Shown: in pieces, positions 21,312 through 33,097 of the stretch
Layout of the letters: every line of letters begins with the position of its first letter
How positions within the stretch are numbered: position 1 is the stretch's first letter
Assembly (NCBI GenBank): GCA_021432605.1
Contig: MU271150.1
Location: 434,001-498,000 of the forward strand
Length of the DNA stretch: 64,000 nt
Source of the DNA: Coniochaeta sp. PMI_546
Lineage: Eukaryota; Ascomycota; Sordariomycetes; Coniochaetales; Coniochaetaceae
Direction of reading: 5' to 3'
Program-made: the position numbers and the translations under genes
Notes under the pieces: generated by a model
Databases searched by the model: none
What the model saw: the letters and a program-made list of their open reading frames with translations, nothing else
Told to the model about the DNA's origin: nothing

Positions 21312-22203
21312 ATGTCAACAATCAAAGAAATAACCTCGCTTCCAGAATGGGAGTCCCATCTCGCCTCCCTCCCACCTTCAACCCTCCTGATCGTCTCCTT
21401 CCACGCGCCCTGGGCCGCCCCCTGCGCGCAGATGGCCACCGTCCTCTCTGCCCTAGCAGCAGGCTACCCCTCCGGCCCCGACGCCACCACATCCTGGGTG
21501 TCGATCAACGCCGAGGACCTGTCCGACATCAGCGAGACCTACAACGTGACCGCCGTGCCCTTCCTGGTCCTCATCCGCGACGGCAAGGTCCTCGAGACCG
21601 TCTCCGGCAGCTCCGCCGTCAAAGTGCGGGCCGCAATTGAGAAGCACGCCGCTCCTTCCGCCACATCCACCGCTCAGACAAACGGAGCCGCGCCGGCGGC
21701 ACCCGAGAAGCAACCAGAGGTAGAGCAGGCCGAGGAGGAGACCGACCCGGAGAAGAAGAAGGAGGAGCTGTTTAAGAGGCTGGGGGAGCTGGTCAGGGCT
21801 GCGCCGGTGATGCTCTTCATGAAGGGCACGCCGTCTGCGCCGCAGTGCGGCTTTAGCCGGCAGCTGGTGGCCATACTGCGCGAGCAGGCGGTCAAGTACG
21901 GATTCTTCAATATCCTGGCGGACGACGAGGTGAGGCAGGGACTGAAGGAGTTTGCGGAGTGGCCGACGTATCCGCAGCTGTGGGTTGATGGGGAGCTTGT
22001 AGGGGGTCTGGATATCGTGAGTATAACCTGCACCTAATTTCTGCCGTGGTTTACTCTGGCCTTCTGCCGCCCCGCCACACTCTAGAAAATACATGCTAAT
22101 CATGGGGTGAAAACAGGTCAAAGAGGAAATGGCCAACGATCCGGACTTCTTCAAGCCGTATAGCGTTAACAAGACCAATGGCGATGCGACGGTGGGTGCT
22201 TAG
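21312..22203 (+). CDS. GRX4: Monothiol glutaredoxin, thioredoxin-like plus Grx domain (Grx3/Grx4 type)
   Basis: Two exons, 21312-22016 and 22117-22203 (100-nt intron); 263 residues. Residues 1-110 form a thioredoxin-like domain with WAAPC (34-38), where the first Cys of the usual WCGPC is replaced. An Ala/Glu-rich linker follows. The glutaredoxin domain carries KGTPSAPQCGFSRQL with the active-site CGFS near residue 179, then WPTYPQLWVDGELVGGLDI. This architecture is the multidomain cytosolic/nuclear Grx that binds a bridging [2Fe-2S] cluster with glutathione, often with a BolA partner, and reports iron status to regulators. Retaining the intron would end the protein six residues after GGLDI. 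The promoter is shared with glycerol-3-phosphate dehydrogenase. Confidence 0.93.
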
Positions 22204-22863
22204 GAGCGGAATTCGGAAGTCATGCTTACAACATATGGTGCAACTGAGAGCTGGCTACGGCCCAGACGATGCTAGCAACGTGTGGAGGCTGCTTGAAGTT
22301 TGTGATCTTGGGCAGACGGGCCACTTGGCGACAGTATGCTGCTGAGTTCAGATAGCCTTTCAGCGGTGGCCTGATCGAGCACAGCATGCGGACGACAGCT
22401 TACCATTCTGCCTGCAAGGCTTGGATTGGAGTTTTAATGCTTCTGTATGTGCAGCATGAGATACGCACGCTATGAAGAGTATAATGAATTGCCAATATCG
22501 ATACCCACTTCTTGCTACATTTCGAGTCACCGGATACACCCAAGGCTGCTCATGTCTATAGCGCCCCCTGTCGTAAAACAACTATTCATTGTCATGTCGT
22601 CGTCCCAATTCTTTGCCTTGTCTTCATCCTCCTTCCTCCTTCCGGCGAAAAGCCGGTTAGAAACAGAAACGGTGTTGGTGGTCATACTGAACTCCCATCT
22701 TTTTCTTACGCCTCTAACCACGCACACATCTCACGACTGGCTACAGCTTTTCCACGAGCAGACACACACGGATCAGATTGGCCAAGCGGTCAGACGGTAG
22801 TGATGACTGAGCATGGAAGAGAACTACATGTAAGCAGGATAACCCAACATTCAGTTTTAAGTC
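22204..22863. other. Convergent intergenic
   Basis: 660 bp between convergent genes. Overlapping short frames lack any domain signature. Presumed 3' UTRs. Confidence 0.45.
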
Positions 22864-24189
22864 TCACTCTTCCTGCAACAACCTCTTCTCCTCATCAACG
22901 ACTGCACTCGCCCTCCTCAGCATCGACCCCCTCCTCCTTCTCCTCCTATTGTCATCTTGATCCATCTCCTCCGTCCTCTCGCCGTCTCCGAAAACAGGCT
23001 TGAACACGTTGTCGTAAGTCATCCAAATCAGGTTCAGCAACACAGTCATGTAGACAGCCAACCACTTCGGCACCCGTCCGGTCTCGTCAGCCAGCAGCCT
23101 GCCGCTGAGACCAGCAGCCAGGAAAGGCAGCCCGAACAGCAGGACCAAGAGCACCAACCCAACCCACTGCCGCGGCCTGGTGATCGTGAACGGCTTCAGC
23201 TCCCACAGATACTGCTGGTAGTCGTCCGGCAGCTCGTGCTCCCTCGCCCCGTCCCGGATGAGCTTGAGGTACCGTGCCGAGGGCTGCGCGTAGTCCTGAT
23301 CCGATCTGCGGACCGGCACGACGAGCCTCCTCACCCACCTCCTCATCCAGCCCGGCATCTTCCACCTGCCATCATCGCCTCCGTCTCCTCCGTCCCCACC
23401 ATCATCATCCCCGTCTCTAGCTTCCTCTCCTTCCCCCCCATCTCCCGACCCCGGCGGACCAGGCACCCTAGGCGCATAGAGCGTATGGGCGAGGAACATC
23501 TTGGGCAGCTCGGGCCAGTCCGGCTTCTCCGGCACCGTCATGCGCGGCGGGATTGGCAGGCACGGCACCATGATGTCGGCGTAGCTCGCGCCCCCGCCCT
23601 CGGTGGCCACGATCTTGGCGAAGTCCTCGGGCGTCACCTCGTAGACCACGCCTATCAGGCCCTTGGACCAGACCGGGTCGCCCGGCATGGAATTCGCATG
23701 CTCCTCGACGGCAGAGGGCGGGTTGACGGGCGGGTGCGGCAGGTCGGGGGGCAGCTTGGGCGGGTCCGGGAGCTTGGGGATTTTTCTCGGGGCTGTGTTG
23801 GCGAAGCAGGGCTCGCCGTAGGGTAGACCCGGTAGGTCGAAGACCAGACGCAGGGAGGGGGCGGATACGTTGATCTGCGATAGGGGCCGGATGCCGCGTG
23901 TGCCGAGGAAGGTCTTGGCGCAGAGGTTTGAGCCGTAGGCTAGGTAGAGGACGGACTTGGGTGCCGCGGCGGGCAGGGTGGATGCCGGGACCGGCTCGGA
24001 GGGGAACGGTGTCGGACAGGCATCTTGCTGGGCGAGACGGCTGGCTGAGGTCCGGGGTATGGATGAGATGGGCGGGTAGGGCTGACGGGCTGGCGTGGAT
24101 GCAGGGGCGGAGGCTGATCCGATGTTGCAAAGACGGTCCAGGATGGCGCGAGACCGACATGAGTCTTTATAGGCCTGTTGAGCCGCCAT
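22864..24189 (-). CDS. Membrane-tethered gamma-glutamylcyclotransferase-like protein
   Basis: Intronless, 441 residues from the ATG at 24189. The GGCT-fold signature YLAYGSNL lies at about residues 82-89, and the putative catalytic Glu is in IVATEGGGASY (E197). The substrate-loop region LPGLPYGEPCFAN is also present. An acidic Gly/Asp low-complexity insert (about 248-274) interrupts the domain. The C-terminus holds two hydrophobic segments (about 342-363 and 375-392), followed by an Arg-rich tail (NRRRRRRG). Family members cleave gamma-glutamyl amino acids or peptides to 5-oxoproline, and the gliotoxin-pathway GliK is a relative. Here there is no biosynthetic cluster around it, and the two-helix membrane tail suggests tethering to an internal membrane with the enzyme facing the cytosol (inference). 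Confidence 0.82.
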   Translation of the reverse strand: MAAQQAYKDSCRSRAILDRLCNIGSASAPASTPARQPYPPISSIPRTSASRLAQQDACPTPFPSEPVPASTLPAAAPKSVLYLAYGSNLCAKTFLGTRGIRPLSQINVSAPSLRLVFDLPGLPYGEPCFANTAPRKIPKLPDPPKLPPDLPHPPVNPPSAVEEHANSMPGDPVWSKGLIGVVYEVTPEDFAKIVATEGGGASYADIMVPCLPIPPRMTVPEKPDWPELPKMFLAHTLYAPRVPGPPGSGDGGEGEEARDGDDDGGDGGDGGDDGRWKMPGWMRRWVRRLVVPVRRSDQDYAQPSARYLKLIRDGAREHELPDDYQQYLWELKPFTITRPRQWVGLVLLVLLFGLPFLAAGLSGRLLADETGRVPKWLAVYMTVLLNLIWMTYDNVFKPVFGDGERTEEMDQDDNRRRRRRGSMLRRASAVVDEEKRLLQEE

Positions 24190-25488
24190 GGTCTTCACTT
24201 GTATATATAGCTTTATCTATCTCGAGTGGAAGAGGAAAGATAGGTGCTAGATGCGATGGTATATAAACATCAAGATGAACACGTTTATCTAGGCATCGTC
24301 GTTGTCGTAGTCGCTGTCTTCGTCGTGTTTCTGTTCTTATCTGTGGCCCAAGGCAGGGCGATAAGGTTCTGCTTCGTCATCGCCCCCGCTTGACATGTTC
24401 TTTAGCGTGGCGGTCCGTTCCGCCAGGTTTTCAGCTGTGAAGCTCTTGCTGACAGCTGTTTGATCTCTACACCGTATAGCTATAAACTTCGACGTCTGTC
24501 GGTTTCGCTCTATGTGCCCTCCTTCTTTCGCAGATATTTTCCCAGATGTTTAGTTGGAATTCTCTAGAAGCAATCGTGACTCGAGGTGGGTTTACCAACT
24601 CTACATAACCTATGCCTAGGTACAGGGGAGTACGTGGGTACTGTACCTCTGTTTCATCCGCAGGCTCATCAGCTCGAACGATGCTGTAAATCCATTATCG
24701 ACTCGCGTCGACCACGGTACCTGCTTGCGACAACTACTATAGTATATCTTCGTTTCATCCATGATGTAGCCGTGTGGAATCTCCCTAATAGTATACACTA
24801 ATCAACCAAGTTCGGCTGCTACCCAAGAACTGCAGGTTATGTTACACCCGGCCAAGGCTTGATACCCTCCAAGGTTTCAATTGTATCTTCACATCTACAT
24901 GGTACTCCATCTCATTCTGCATGTTCCCGCCAGTGGTGGTGCGTGTTGCATTATTTCTCAGATTATTGAATGTCCTTGGACCCTTGCCTCATGATGGTCT
25001 ATCTCACTCGCTGCCGCCTGCTTACATGGTGCTGTCATATACCCGCAACTTAGCCAGATGACCTCGCTGGCGTGCTCTCGGCAGAGTTGCCCATCTGTTC
25101 TAGATGCCCAAAAATGCAAGGCCAGATCTGAATACGCCAGCCAAGAGATGTCTCCCGTGACTCCATCATCGCAAATGCCGAGCAGAAAACGACAATGCTA
25201 AAGTGTGTCCCGTCCCAGGATCAATGTGTGCGTCAGTAGCACAGACAGCCAGAGACAGCCAGTTTTTCGTATCCTCCCGTTATCACAAGATGAAAGATGA
25301 CGAGGCCTTCCCAACAAAACAATCTCGCAATCCGGGTCACGGATGACCCAAGATGCAGATATGGCTGGCTTATATAGCTCCTCTACAGGTCGATCAGCTT
25401 GGCACCAAGCCTTGGCTGCTTCTTGTGTCGACGGTCTCGAGCTTCTGGAACCTGCTTACCTGAGTCTGATATAGCCCCCCGATGGATA
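24190..25488. other. Divergent intergenic region
   Basis: Upstream regions of the cyclotransferase-like gene (minus) and the glycosyltransferase gene (plus). Contains GGTACC at 24716-24721 and a TATA box for the plus gene. No coding evidence. Confidence 0.5.
25371..25376 (+). promoter_or_regulatory. TATA box (TATATA)
   Basis: CTTATATAGC lies about 115 nt upstream of the glycosyltransferase ATG at 25489. Confidence 0.5.
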
Positions 25489-27024
25489 ATGCGCCGTCCA
25501 AGCAGAAAAGTCCTACTGCTCACCAACGCCGAGCATGGCCAGGCCAACGTCTTCCTTGCCACCAGTCATGCCCTGGTCCAGCTGGGCGCCGATGTGCACC
25601 TCGCCTCATTTTCAGCGATCGAGGACTCTGTTAAGTCTCTCTTCGGCGAGACCCTTACGTTTCACCGTCTCAAGGGCGTCGACATGAAGACCGCCTATCC
25701 GCGAGACGAAGTGCTCCAATCGGGTCTCGAGGGCAGGACTCCGAGCTTTATCGACATGCCTACGCTACTCCGGATATGCCTCCATACGACGATGCCGTGG
25801 TCCGGGCCGGACTATGTCGAGATCTACCGGTCGGTTATCGAGGTTCTGCAGGCAGTCAAGCCGGATATAATAGCCATCGACCCGGCCCTTGCGCCTGCCA
25901 TAACGGCGTGTCGACACATGGGCGAGAGATTCCTGATTCTGGCGCCCAACACCATCAAGGACTTTGCGATGCCGTTCCAGCCGGCTGGCGAGGTGTTCTG
26001 GAGATATCCGTGGTGAGTCTCGCTGCGACCATGGAATCGGCGAGCGAGGAAGTTTGATCTCGCCTCTAATTTGTCGAACAGCGTCGCATCTGGCCTGCCA
26101 TTCCCCCTGCCATGGTATTTTGTAGTCCTAAACATATACTACGTCCTACTGGCGATAGTCATCTGCCGCTACGACCAGCGCCACAAGCAAGTGAACAACT
26201 ACATCAGGGCCAACACAGGCGGCGCAATGGTGACTCTTGACGACCTAAACCAGCGACCGCCGCCAGGAGTCAAGTACCTCGTGGCAAACCTACCGGAAGT
26301 CGAGTTCCCGCTCACCAAGATTCCACCGCACATCATCCCGTGCGGTCCTATCATTCGACCAGCAGCGTCGGTAGCAGAAGTCGACCGCAACCTCGCCAGC
26401 TGGATAGCGGGAGGTCCAACAGTCTACATCAATCTCGGCACCCACGCCAAGACCACAGAGCGCACAGCCATCGAGATCGCCAGATCGATACACCATCTCC
26501 TCGAGGCCGCCGCGCAGCACACAGATACTCCAGAGGAAAAGCTGCCCCTCTCCCGCCTCCGCGTGCTCTGGAAACTCACCCGCAAGCCGCCCCTCTACGA
26601 CGACACTGCCATCCGGCACCACCTCGGGCCGCTGCTGGACGCAGACCAGGTCCGCATCGTGCCCTGGCTGGCTGCCGAGCCGTCCGCGCTCCTGGAAGAA
26701 TCCAACCTGATCTGCGCAGTGCACCACGGCGGCGCCAACTCCTTCCTCGAAGCCGTGGCCGCCGGGGTACCGCAGGTGGTGCTGCCGGTGTGGATCGACT
26801 GCTTCGACTACGCCCACCGAGCCGAGCTGCTGGGTATCGGGCTGTGGGGCAACCGGACCGCGAGACCGCGGTGTGTGGCGTCTGAGTTCGCCCCGGTTCT
26901 CGTCAAGGCTGTGTTCGGCGCCGGCGCGGGGGAGAGACGGAGGAGGGCTAAAGAGCTGGCCAGGGTGTGTGCGCGGGATCCGGGACGGATGGTGGCCGCT
27001 AGGACTATCTTGGGGGAGATTTGA
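25489..27024 (+). CDS. UDP-glycosyltransferase (GT1 family), membrane-associated
   Basis: Two exons, 25489-26012 and 26082-27024 (69-nt intron); 488 residues. The N-terminal Rossmann half starts MRRPSRKVLLLTNAEHGQAN, with the acceptor-side His conserved in GT1 enzymes. A hydrophobic stretch (LPWYFVVLNIYYVLLAIVIC) follows the intron. The C-terminal half has TVYINLGTHAK and the donor-binding block VHHGGANSFLEAVAAGVPQV, then LPVWIDCFDYAHRAELLGIG. Such enzymes transfer a sugar from UDP-sugar to sterols, lipids or small molecules; the acceptor cannot be told from sequence. The intron splits a Cys codon (TG|C). An out-of-frame ATG at 25482, seven bases upstream and with a poor context, opens a 50-codon overlapping frame, while the 25489 ATG has A at -3. 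Confidence 0.9.
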
Positions 27025-27291
27025 CAGTCGTCACACTTGGCTGACGATGATTCGAGCTGCTTTCACCTGGGCGTGTTGTATATTTTCTACCCTAGATCTC
27101 ATTCAAGCCCCTGCTCCCACACAGACTTCAATAGTTAATATCATATTGCTTCAAACCACTATCAGGCCAGGACAAGCATATGTTTGACGTGTTCGTAGCG
27201 CAGATCGTACACCTCGCCTATTCAGGATCGTCGTATATCATTGAAAATCTTCCTCCTCCAGCTCTTCCAACTGTGAGCGCATACAGCATCC

Positions 27292-28639
27292 TCAAAGGCT
27301 ACTCTTGATGTCGCCCCCATAGTTGATCCTCCTCAACAAGCCCTTGTTCAACTCTTTAACACTCTTTACCCCCGCAAGCCCCATACTCTGATCCAGATCC
27401 GCGAGCAAGCCCGCAAGCACGTGTCTCGCGCCCTTCTCGCCCGCAATGCCCAGCCCGTAGATCACCGGCCTGCCCACAAACACCGCCTTCGCCCCGAGCG
27501 CCAGCGCCTTCATGATATCCGCCCCGGTGCGTATGCCGCTGTCGTACAGAACCGTCATCTCCTTGCCCACCGCATCGACAATCTCCGGCAGCACCTCCAG
27601 ACTCGGCACCGCCCCATCCAGCTGCCGCCCGCCGTGGTTACTCACCACAATACCATCCATCCCGCACTCCTTCGCCCTGACGGCGTCCTCCACGCTGCAT
27701 ATCCCCTTGAGCAAGATCGGCCCCGGCCCCCACATCTCCCTCAGCTCCCGCAGCTCCTCCCAGCTGTGCGAGTCCCCGGAGAAGACCTCGCCGATCCACG
27801 CCCGGCTGGCAGCCATGACGTTGTCCTCGACCTCATCCCCGCCGCTCTCCCGCTTAAACATCTCCCTAAACACCGGATCGCTGAAGCCAAGCTGACACCC
27901 CTCCCCCTTCAAAAAAGGCAAGAACCCGTTATCCAGATCCGTCGGCCGCCAGCTGAGCGTAAACGTATCCAGCGTGACCACCAGCGTCGTGCACCCCACC
28001 GCCCTAGCCCTATCGAGCAGCGACTTGGTGATCCTGTTGTCCCTGGGCCGGTAAAGCTGGTACCACCTCGGCGCGCGGCCCTCGCCAGAGAAACTGTCCG
28101 ACTCGGACCAGGTCCTGTCCGCGGCTGCCGCCACGTCCTCGATCGACGTCGACGAGGCCGTGGAGTAGACGAAGGGCACGCCCAGGTCGGCGCACGCCGA
28201 GGCCACGCCCCTCTCGCCGTCTGGGTGGTAGGCCTTCTGGACACCCACGGGTGCCATCAGCACCGGACTGGCTGTGAGGATCATTAGCAACCCTTCTTCA
28301 TGAACAGAGTGAAATAGAGGAAGTAGAAGGGGGGAAGAACCAACCATAAGTCGTCCCAAACAACTCAACCCGCAGGTCGCGCGGCAGCGTCGGCCTGAGG
28401 AAGCGCGGCACCAGCTTCCACTGCCTGAACGCCAGGCGGTTGGCGTGCATGGTCGCCTGCTCGCCGGCGCCGCCGCGCACGTAGCCGAAACCCCCCGGGT
28501 CCATGGCCGCGCGGGCCTGGTCCTCCAGCTTGTTCGGGTCGGTGGTCGTGGGCGCCGGCTCCCCGGCCAGGATGGCCCGGGCGTAGAGCTCGATCTGGTA
28601 CTGGGCGTAGGGCGGGCGGGGGTCGCTTGGGTTGGACAT
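27292..28639 (-). CDS. FMN-dependent alpha-hydroxy-acid oxidase (lactate 2-monooxygenase-like)
   Basis: Two exons, 28639-28345 and 28271-27292 (73-nt intron); 424 residues. The flavin (beta/alpha)8 barrel is complete: SPVLMAPVGVQKAYHPDGE, VVTLDTFTLSWRPTDLDNG, the catalytic His motif SNHGGRQLDG near residue 308, and the phosphate-binding DSGIRTGADIMKALALGAKA. The N-terminal block (AAMDPGGFGYVRGGAGEQAT) matches the lactate 2-monooxygenase-like branch rather than cytochrome b2, and there is no heme domain or targeting sequence. Probable role: oxidation of lactate or a related 2-hydroxyacid. The C-terminus (GDIKSSL) is not a canonical SKL, though it is PTS1-like in its last two residues. It converges with the glycosyltransferase gene across 267 bp. 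Confidence 0.9.
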
Positions 28640-29610
28640 TGTTGGTGGGCGGTTGTGTTTTCGGTGTTTGCTTGTTATGTGTGCGTGTTGAACGGAGTTG
28701 AACTTGTCACAATAGAACGACACGACGGGAGAGAAGGGAGATTTGACAATTATATACAGCAAGATTGGCCTCTCACGATCTATTTGTTGTTTAACTGTAA
28801 GCTCAACAGTCGAGTTGGAACTAAATGACAGCTTCCTCTTCTATATACGATGAGCTAGAACGAGATGCCTCGGCACCTGTGTCGGGCTTACTTGGTGCAA
28901 ACAGCCCGCGTCATGCAACCAGACAGACCATTGTACCCCAGGATATGCACCGTCTTAAGTGTGTCGTTAGCGCTGCTACCCTCACTAAACTCCGCCCGGG
29001 GAAGAGGGGGGCTAGAAACCCGGACCACTTCTTGGCCACGACGGCTAAAACGGACCCGGAGACGGGAGCGAATGACCTGGTGTTTATTCACTTACTGCTG
29101 TTACAGAGAACGCGACGACGACAAGGTTCGGTCGCTCTGATCATGAGCTGGCGTAAAAACATACGAGCATCCCAGAAGGACGATGACAATATCTGCAGCG
29201 GCTCAACAGAGGCTGCTGTTCCATAAAAGATTCGAAGGAGCTGCCGCTCGCGAAGACCAAATGGCGATACGTCGGCGTGGAAGTGCACAGTAAGAAGGAT
29301 ACACGATACCAACGTCCTATAACAAAAGAGATTCCATTTGCATGCTAGTCAGCATACCAGAGAGGTTGACGATGCCGATATAACTTTTCATGTTCCAGCA
29401 AATAAACACCATACCCTTCCCTCCCGGCCATGTTGTTTGTCTGTCTACCTTCCGGCAGGTTGTCATCCCAACCAATTCCCCCCCGAAAACAACCCAACTC
29501 AATCGTACACAAATCCATCTCCCCGTTTCGGATCTTCTAGACATCCCCCCCCTCCAAATGTTAATCATCACCCTTCGCATACCATGATCACCTCAGATTC
29601 TCACCAACGC
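28640..29610. other. Intergenic
   Basis: Promoter of the hydroxyacid oxidase gene and 3' region of PMT4 (both minus strand). A 133-codon ATG-started frame at 28825-29226 (plus) shows no recognisable domain and is not called. Confidence 0.45.
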
Positions 29611-32086
29611 CTATTTAGCAAAGTGCAGGTCGTACCCCAGCCACTTCCGCCGCAGCACCTCCTCGACCGACAAGCCGGGATACCCGTACGTCAGCGGGAG
29701 GAAGAAGTACCAGCCAGCCGCCACCAGACTCAAAATGACCGCCGCCGCGATCCAGCTGGGCAGCATGCTCTGGCTGCCGAACCGCTCGCGCGCAGTGAGG
29801 TGCTTCTTGGGCATCGCGGCCGCGGCCGCGGCGCCCTTCTTGCCGGTCTTGCCGGTCTGGTGGCCGAGCTCGCTCTCCGTCGGCTCCGTCTGGAAGATGA
29901 ACTCCACCAGCGAGCCGGTGACGAGACACGACGCCAGGTGGGCCGGTAGGTAGTGGTGCAGGAAGAGCTGCCGCCCCATGACGAAGAAGGGGAAGTAGTG
30001 CGTCGCCCAGGCGAGGAAGAAGAAGCCTGTTGAGTTGTAGAGGCGGGAGCGGGTGCCTGTTATGGGTTTAGCATCTCGTCTACATGGGTAAGTGTGAGGG
30101 GTTTGAGGGGTACTCACGATGATCCAGGGCATCCATGCCACGGCGGAGCGAGAACTGGTCTGCGGCAAGAATACCAGCGTAGATGGCCAACACGCTGCTG
30201 GCGATCCACCAGCCGATCGGGTTGCCCAGGAAGTAGATCTGCTGCCGCGTGTCGTTCTGCGTCCAGAAGCTGACGCCGCGCAGGAGGAAGGGCCACTGGT
30301 ACGGCAGCGAGGCGTACGGGTGGCTGCTGGTCAGCTGGTTGTTGTGCCAGAACATGGACCGCTGCAGCTCGAACCACTTGCGCAGGAACGGCAGCGTCTT
30401 GACCTTCTTCTCGGGCTTGGCGCGGCGAGGGCTGTCCGCCGGCACCGAGGGAATGTCCTCCACCAGCCAGACGTTGGAGCTCGGCGCGATTTGCTTGTTA
30501 CCGTTGATCTCCTGCTGCTTGAAGCCCCAGTCCGGCAGGGGTGTCGTGTGCGTCCACATGGCGACTTTGCTGGGGTTGTGGATGAACTTGAAGTGACTAG
30601 ACACGCTCTTGAACTCTTGATTGGGCTTTCCACCCTCGATGCGGACCTCGAACAGGGTGTCCTGGAGGCGGTCTCCATAGGCTTGATCCAAGGGGACGGT
30701 GGTGAACTCCTGATTTGTAGGGTAGTAAGGCGAAGCGACATCATGAGACAGCAGGATAGTATCCGTCACAACATGCCGAAGTCGGACGAGATCGTGGTTC
30801 CTCACAACGTGGCCGAGCTTCTTGTCGTCGTTCAAAGGAATGATCTCCCACCAGTTGTTGGTGTCGTTGTAGGGGTAGCCGGTGACCTGCTGGCCCTGGC
30901 TGGAGACGCGACCGTCGTCATAGCGAAGAGGGTACTTGTCCGGGTGGCTGTGCAGGTATGCCTTGGTCTCCTTGTGCTTGAGCACGATCTGGTCGTAATA
31001 CTCAATCGTGACGGCGTTCTGGAGCATGACGTTGTCGCTCAACGTCTCCTGGAACTCGGGGGACATGAAGTCGTCGCCAGGTCCGGAGCGGGTCAGGATT
31101 GCGAAGTGCACCTGGAACCAGAAGAGGTAGAAGATGAAGGGCATAATGATGAGGCCGAATGCCCTCGCAGCAAAGTGCTTGCCGAAGTCGTTCAAGCTCA
31201 GAGCACCGCCGGGTCTCTTGATGTCCAACAGGTCCCACAGGTCAATGGCCACGGCGGAACCGATGGTGACGAAGGCGAACAGACCCACGTACTTGGTCGA
31301 CATGTCGCACGACAGCGCGAAGCCCGTCAGGATCAGCCACTTCCACCACTTCCGCGAGAAGGCTTCGTGCCGGAGCTTGTAGAACTTGATGTAGCACAGC
31401 AAGCTGCACGCCATGGCAAACACCAACGTGGCGTCCAGGAGGATCAGTCTGGTCTGGCCGATGTGGGCGTTGTCGAGCAGGATCAGGCCAGCGGCAATCA
31501 CACATGCGGGCAGGCTGTAGCCAGACTCCCACATGATCAGGTAGACGACAGAGACGGTCAAGGCGCCGAGAAGAGCGGGCAAGGACCGGAAAGCGACGTA
31601 GGGGACCTTGTTGGAGATGTATGAGTCGCCGATGTTCTCGAAGTGGAAGTGGCCATCGTAGCCGACCAGCCATCCCATGAGGGCGAAGAGGAGCTTGCCA
31701 AATGGCGGGTGAACGTCGAAGAAGTAGGTGCGTTCGAGGTAGTACGAGGCGAACTGGATATCGGGATTCAATGTCAGCGACTGTATGGTACTCTAGGGTG
31801 CTCAGAACTTGGGGGAGCGGCATACCTTGCCGAAGTGGACTTCGTCAAAGACGACCTCGTTGGGATGGCTGATGCCCCAGAATCTGGTGACGAAGGCCAG
31901 GATGGTCATGATGACGAAGGTAGCCTTGTACTCCCGCTCATTGCCGGCTCCGAGCTTCTTCGTCTTGTCCTTTCCGGCGATGTATTCGAGCTCGACATCA
32001 GAGATCCCGCCGGCGTCCTTCTTCTTGGTGGCGCCGGGGACATTGCGCTGGCGTACGCTTCCTTGCGGCGTGGAAGTCGCAGCCAT
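29611..32086 (-). CDS. PMT4: Protein O-mannosyltransferase Pmt4
   Basis: Three exons: 32086-31826, 31753-30118 and 30056-29611 (introns 72 and 61 nt); 780 residues, close to the ~760 of yeast Pmt4. An ER multi-spanning enzyme that transfers mannose from dolichyl-phosphate-mannose to Ser/Thr of secretory and membrane proteins. The signature luminal loop EVVFDEVHFGKFASYYLER contains the conserved Asp-Glu, followed by TYFFDVHPPFGKLLFALMGW. The central MIR-type luminal domain includes LHSHPDKYPLRYDDGRVSS, VTGYPYNDTNNWWEIIPL and LPDWGFKQQEINGNK. The C-terminal hydrophobic part includes THYFPFFVMGRQLFLHHYLP. The first intron falls exactly after HFGK. The residue pattern (FASYYLER, SGPGDDFMSPEFQETL) places it in the Pmt4 rather than Pmt1/Pmt2 branch. 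Pmt4 targets often include Ser/Thr-rich membrane proteins such as the sensor-like protein encoded near 47 kb (inference). Confidence 0.95.
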
Positions 32087-33097
32087 GCTGGGCAAGACTG
32101 AGTTTCACGCAACTGTAGATGCGATTGGGTGGTTAGTAGATGTCAGGTTGGGAGATGAGTCGACCATGTGTCTTCTTGGAGGAAGGGCAGGATGAGTGGT
32201 GGCCAGGTGAGGTAGGACAGACTGGACGGAGCCAACAACTTACAGCTGACTCGAGTTTCGTCCAGATAGCCACCGAGGCAAAGTGGCACTCACTCTCTGT
32301 CTGCACAACGGATGCTTCGAGAAACAGGATCGACTGAAAAGTGAATGAAGCGAAGGGCGAGAAAATGGCAATATAATTAAAGACGTGGCATTGAGCTACA
32401 CTAGAATGCAGAATTATTGCTTTTCAGCCCCCTAGCTGTGCTGAGGCGTTACGTTTGGGTCTTTGGTAGTCGAGGCCGCATCCTCCCTTGACAGGGGTCC
32501 ACAGTCCACAGTGCAATCCAGTAAATCCACCCATCTTTTTTTGGACACTTGGCCAGACAGAACTGACCGCGGAGGAAGGAACGCGAAAGGAGTCGGGTGG
32601 TCCAAGCTCCCTCTCCTTCTCTCTCTCGGACCCCACTTGCCGATAAACGATAAGCCATCGATACCACAGTACATCCGTACGTCAGCTCTAGCATTCCGGT
32701 ATCCTGTACTTACCTTATGCAGTCTATCTATCGCTGTGGTAAGGTACCTCTCAATCGACAAACAAGGGCCATTTCATGAACTTGAGGTGCAACTCTTTTC
32801 CATCCAGTCTCCATGACAGAAGTAAGGCAGACATAGTGTAGACAATTGATGAGCCATCATGCCAGAATACGCGAGGAAAACATGCCTTTAGTATTGTCGC
32901 CGTCGATAAGCGTCTCTCTCTCTCTCTACTTGGTCCAAAGCCGAGCACTGCGGGGTTGCATCTCACTCCCGGCGGTGCTATCAGTTGAAGCCGCAGCGGC
33001 TCCAGCTTCCGAAGAACGGAGGCCATCAAAACTTATTAGGTACATAAAAAGGTTGAAAACCCCCAATTGTAACCCGAAAGGCGTCCCAAACCGATCA
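32087..33097. other. Divergent intergenic region
   Basis: Shared upstream DNA of PMT4 (minus) and the RidA-type gene (plus). Contains TAAGGTACCT at 32740-32749 and a CT tract near 32915-32929. No gene supported. Confidence 0.5.

Noticed and set aside
28825-29226. 133-codon ATG-started plus-strand frame
   Set aside because: No recognisable domain, no TATA or splice support, lies in a promoter/3' region; cannot be excluded without transcripts.
30119-31624. 501-codon plus-strand frame antisense to PMT4
   Set aside because: Explained by codon bias of the conserved PMT4 exon; no domain in its translation.
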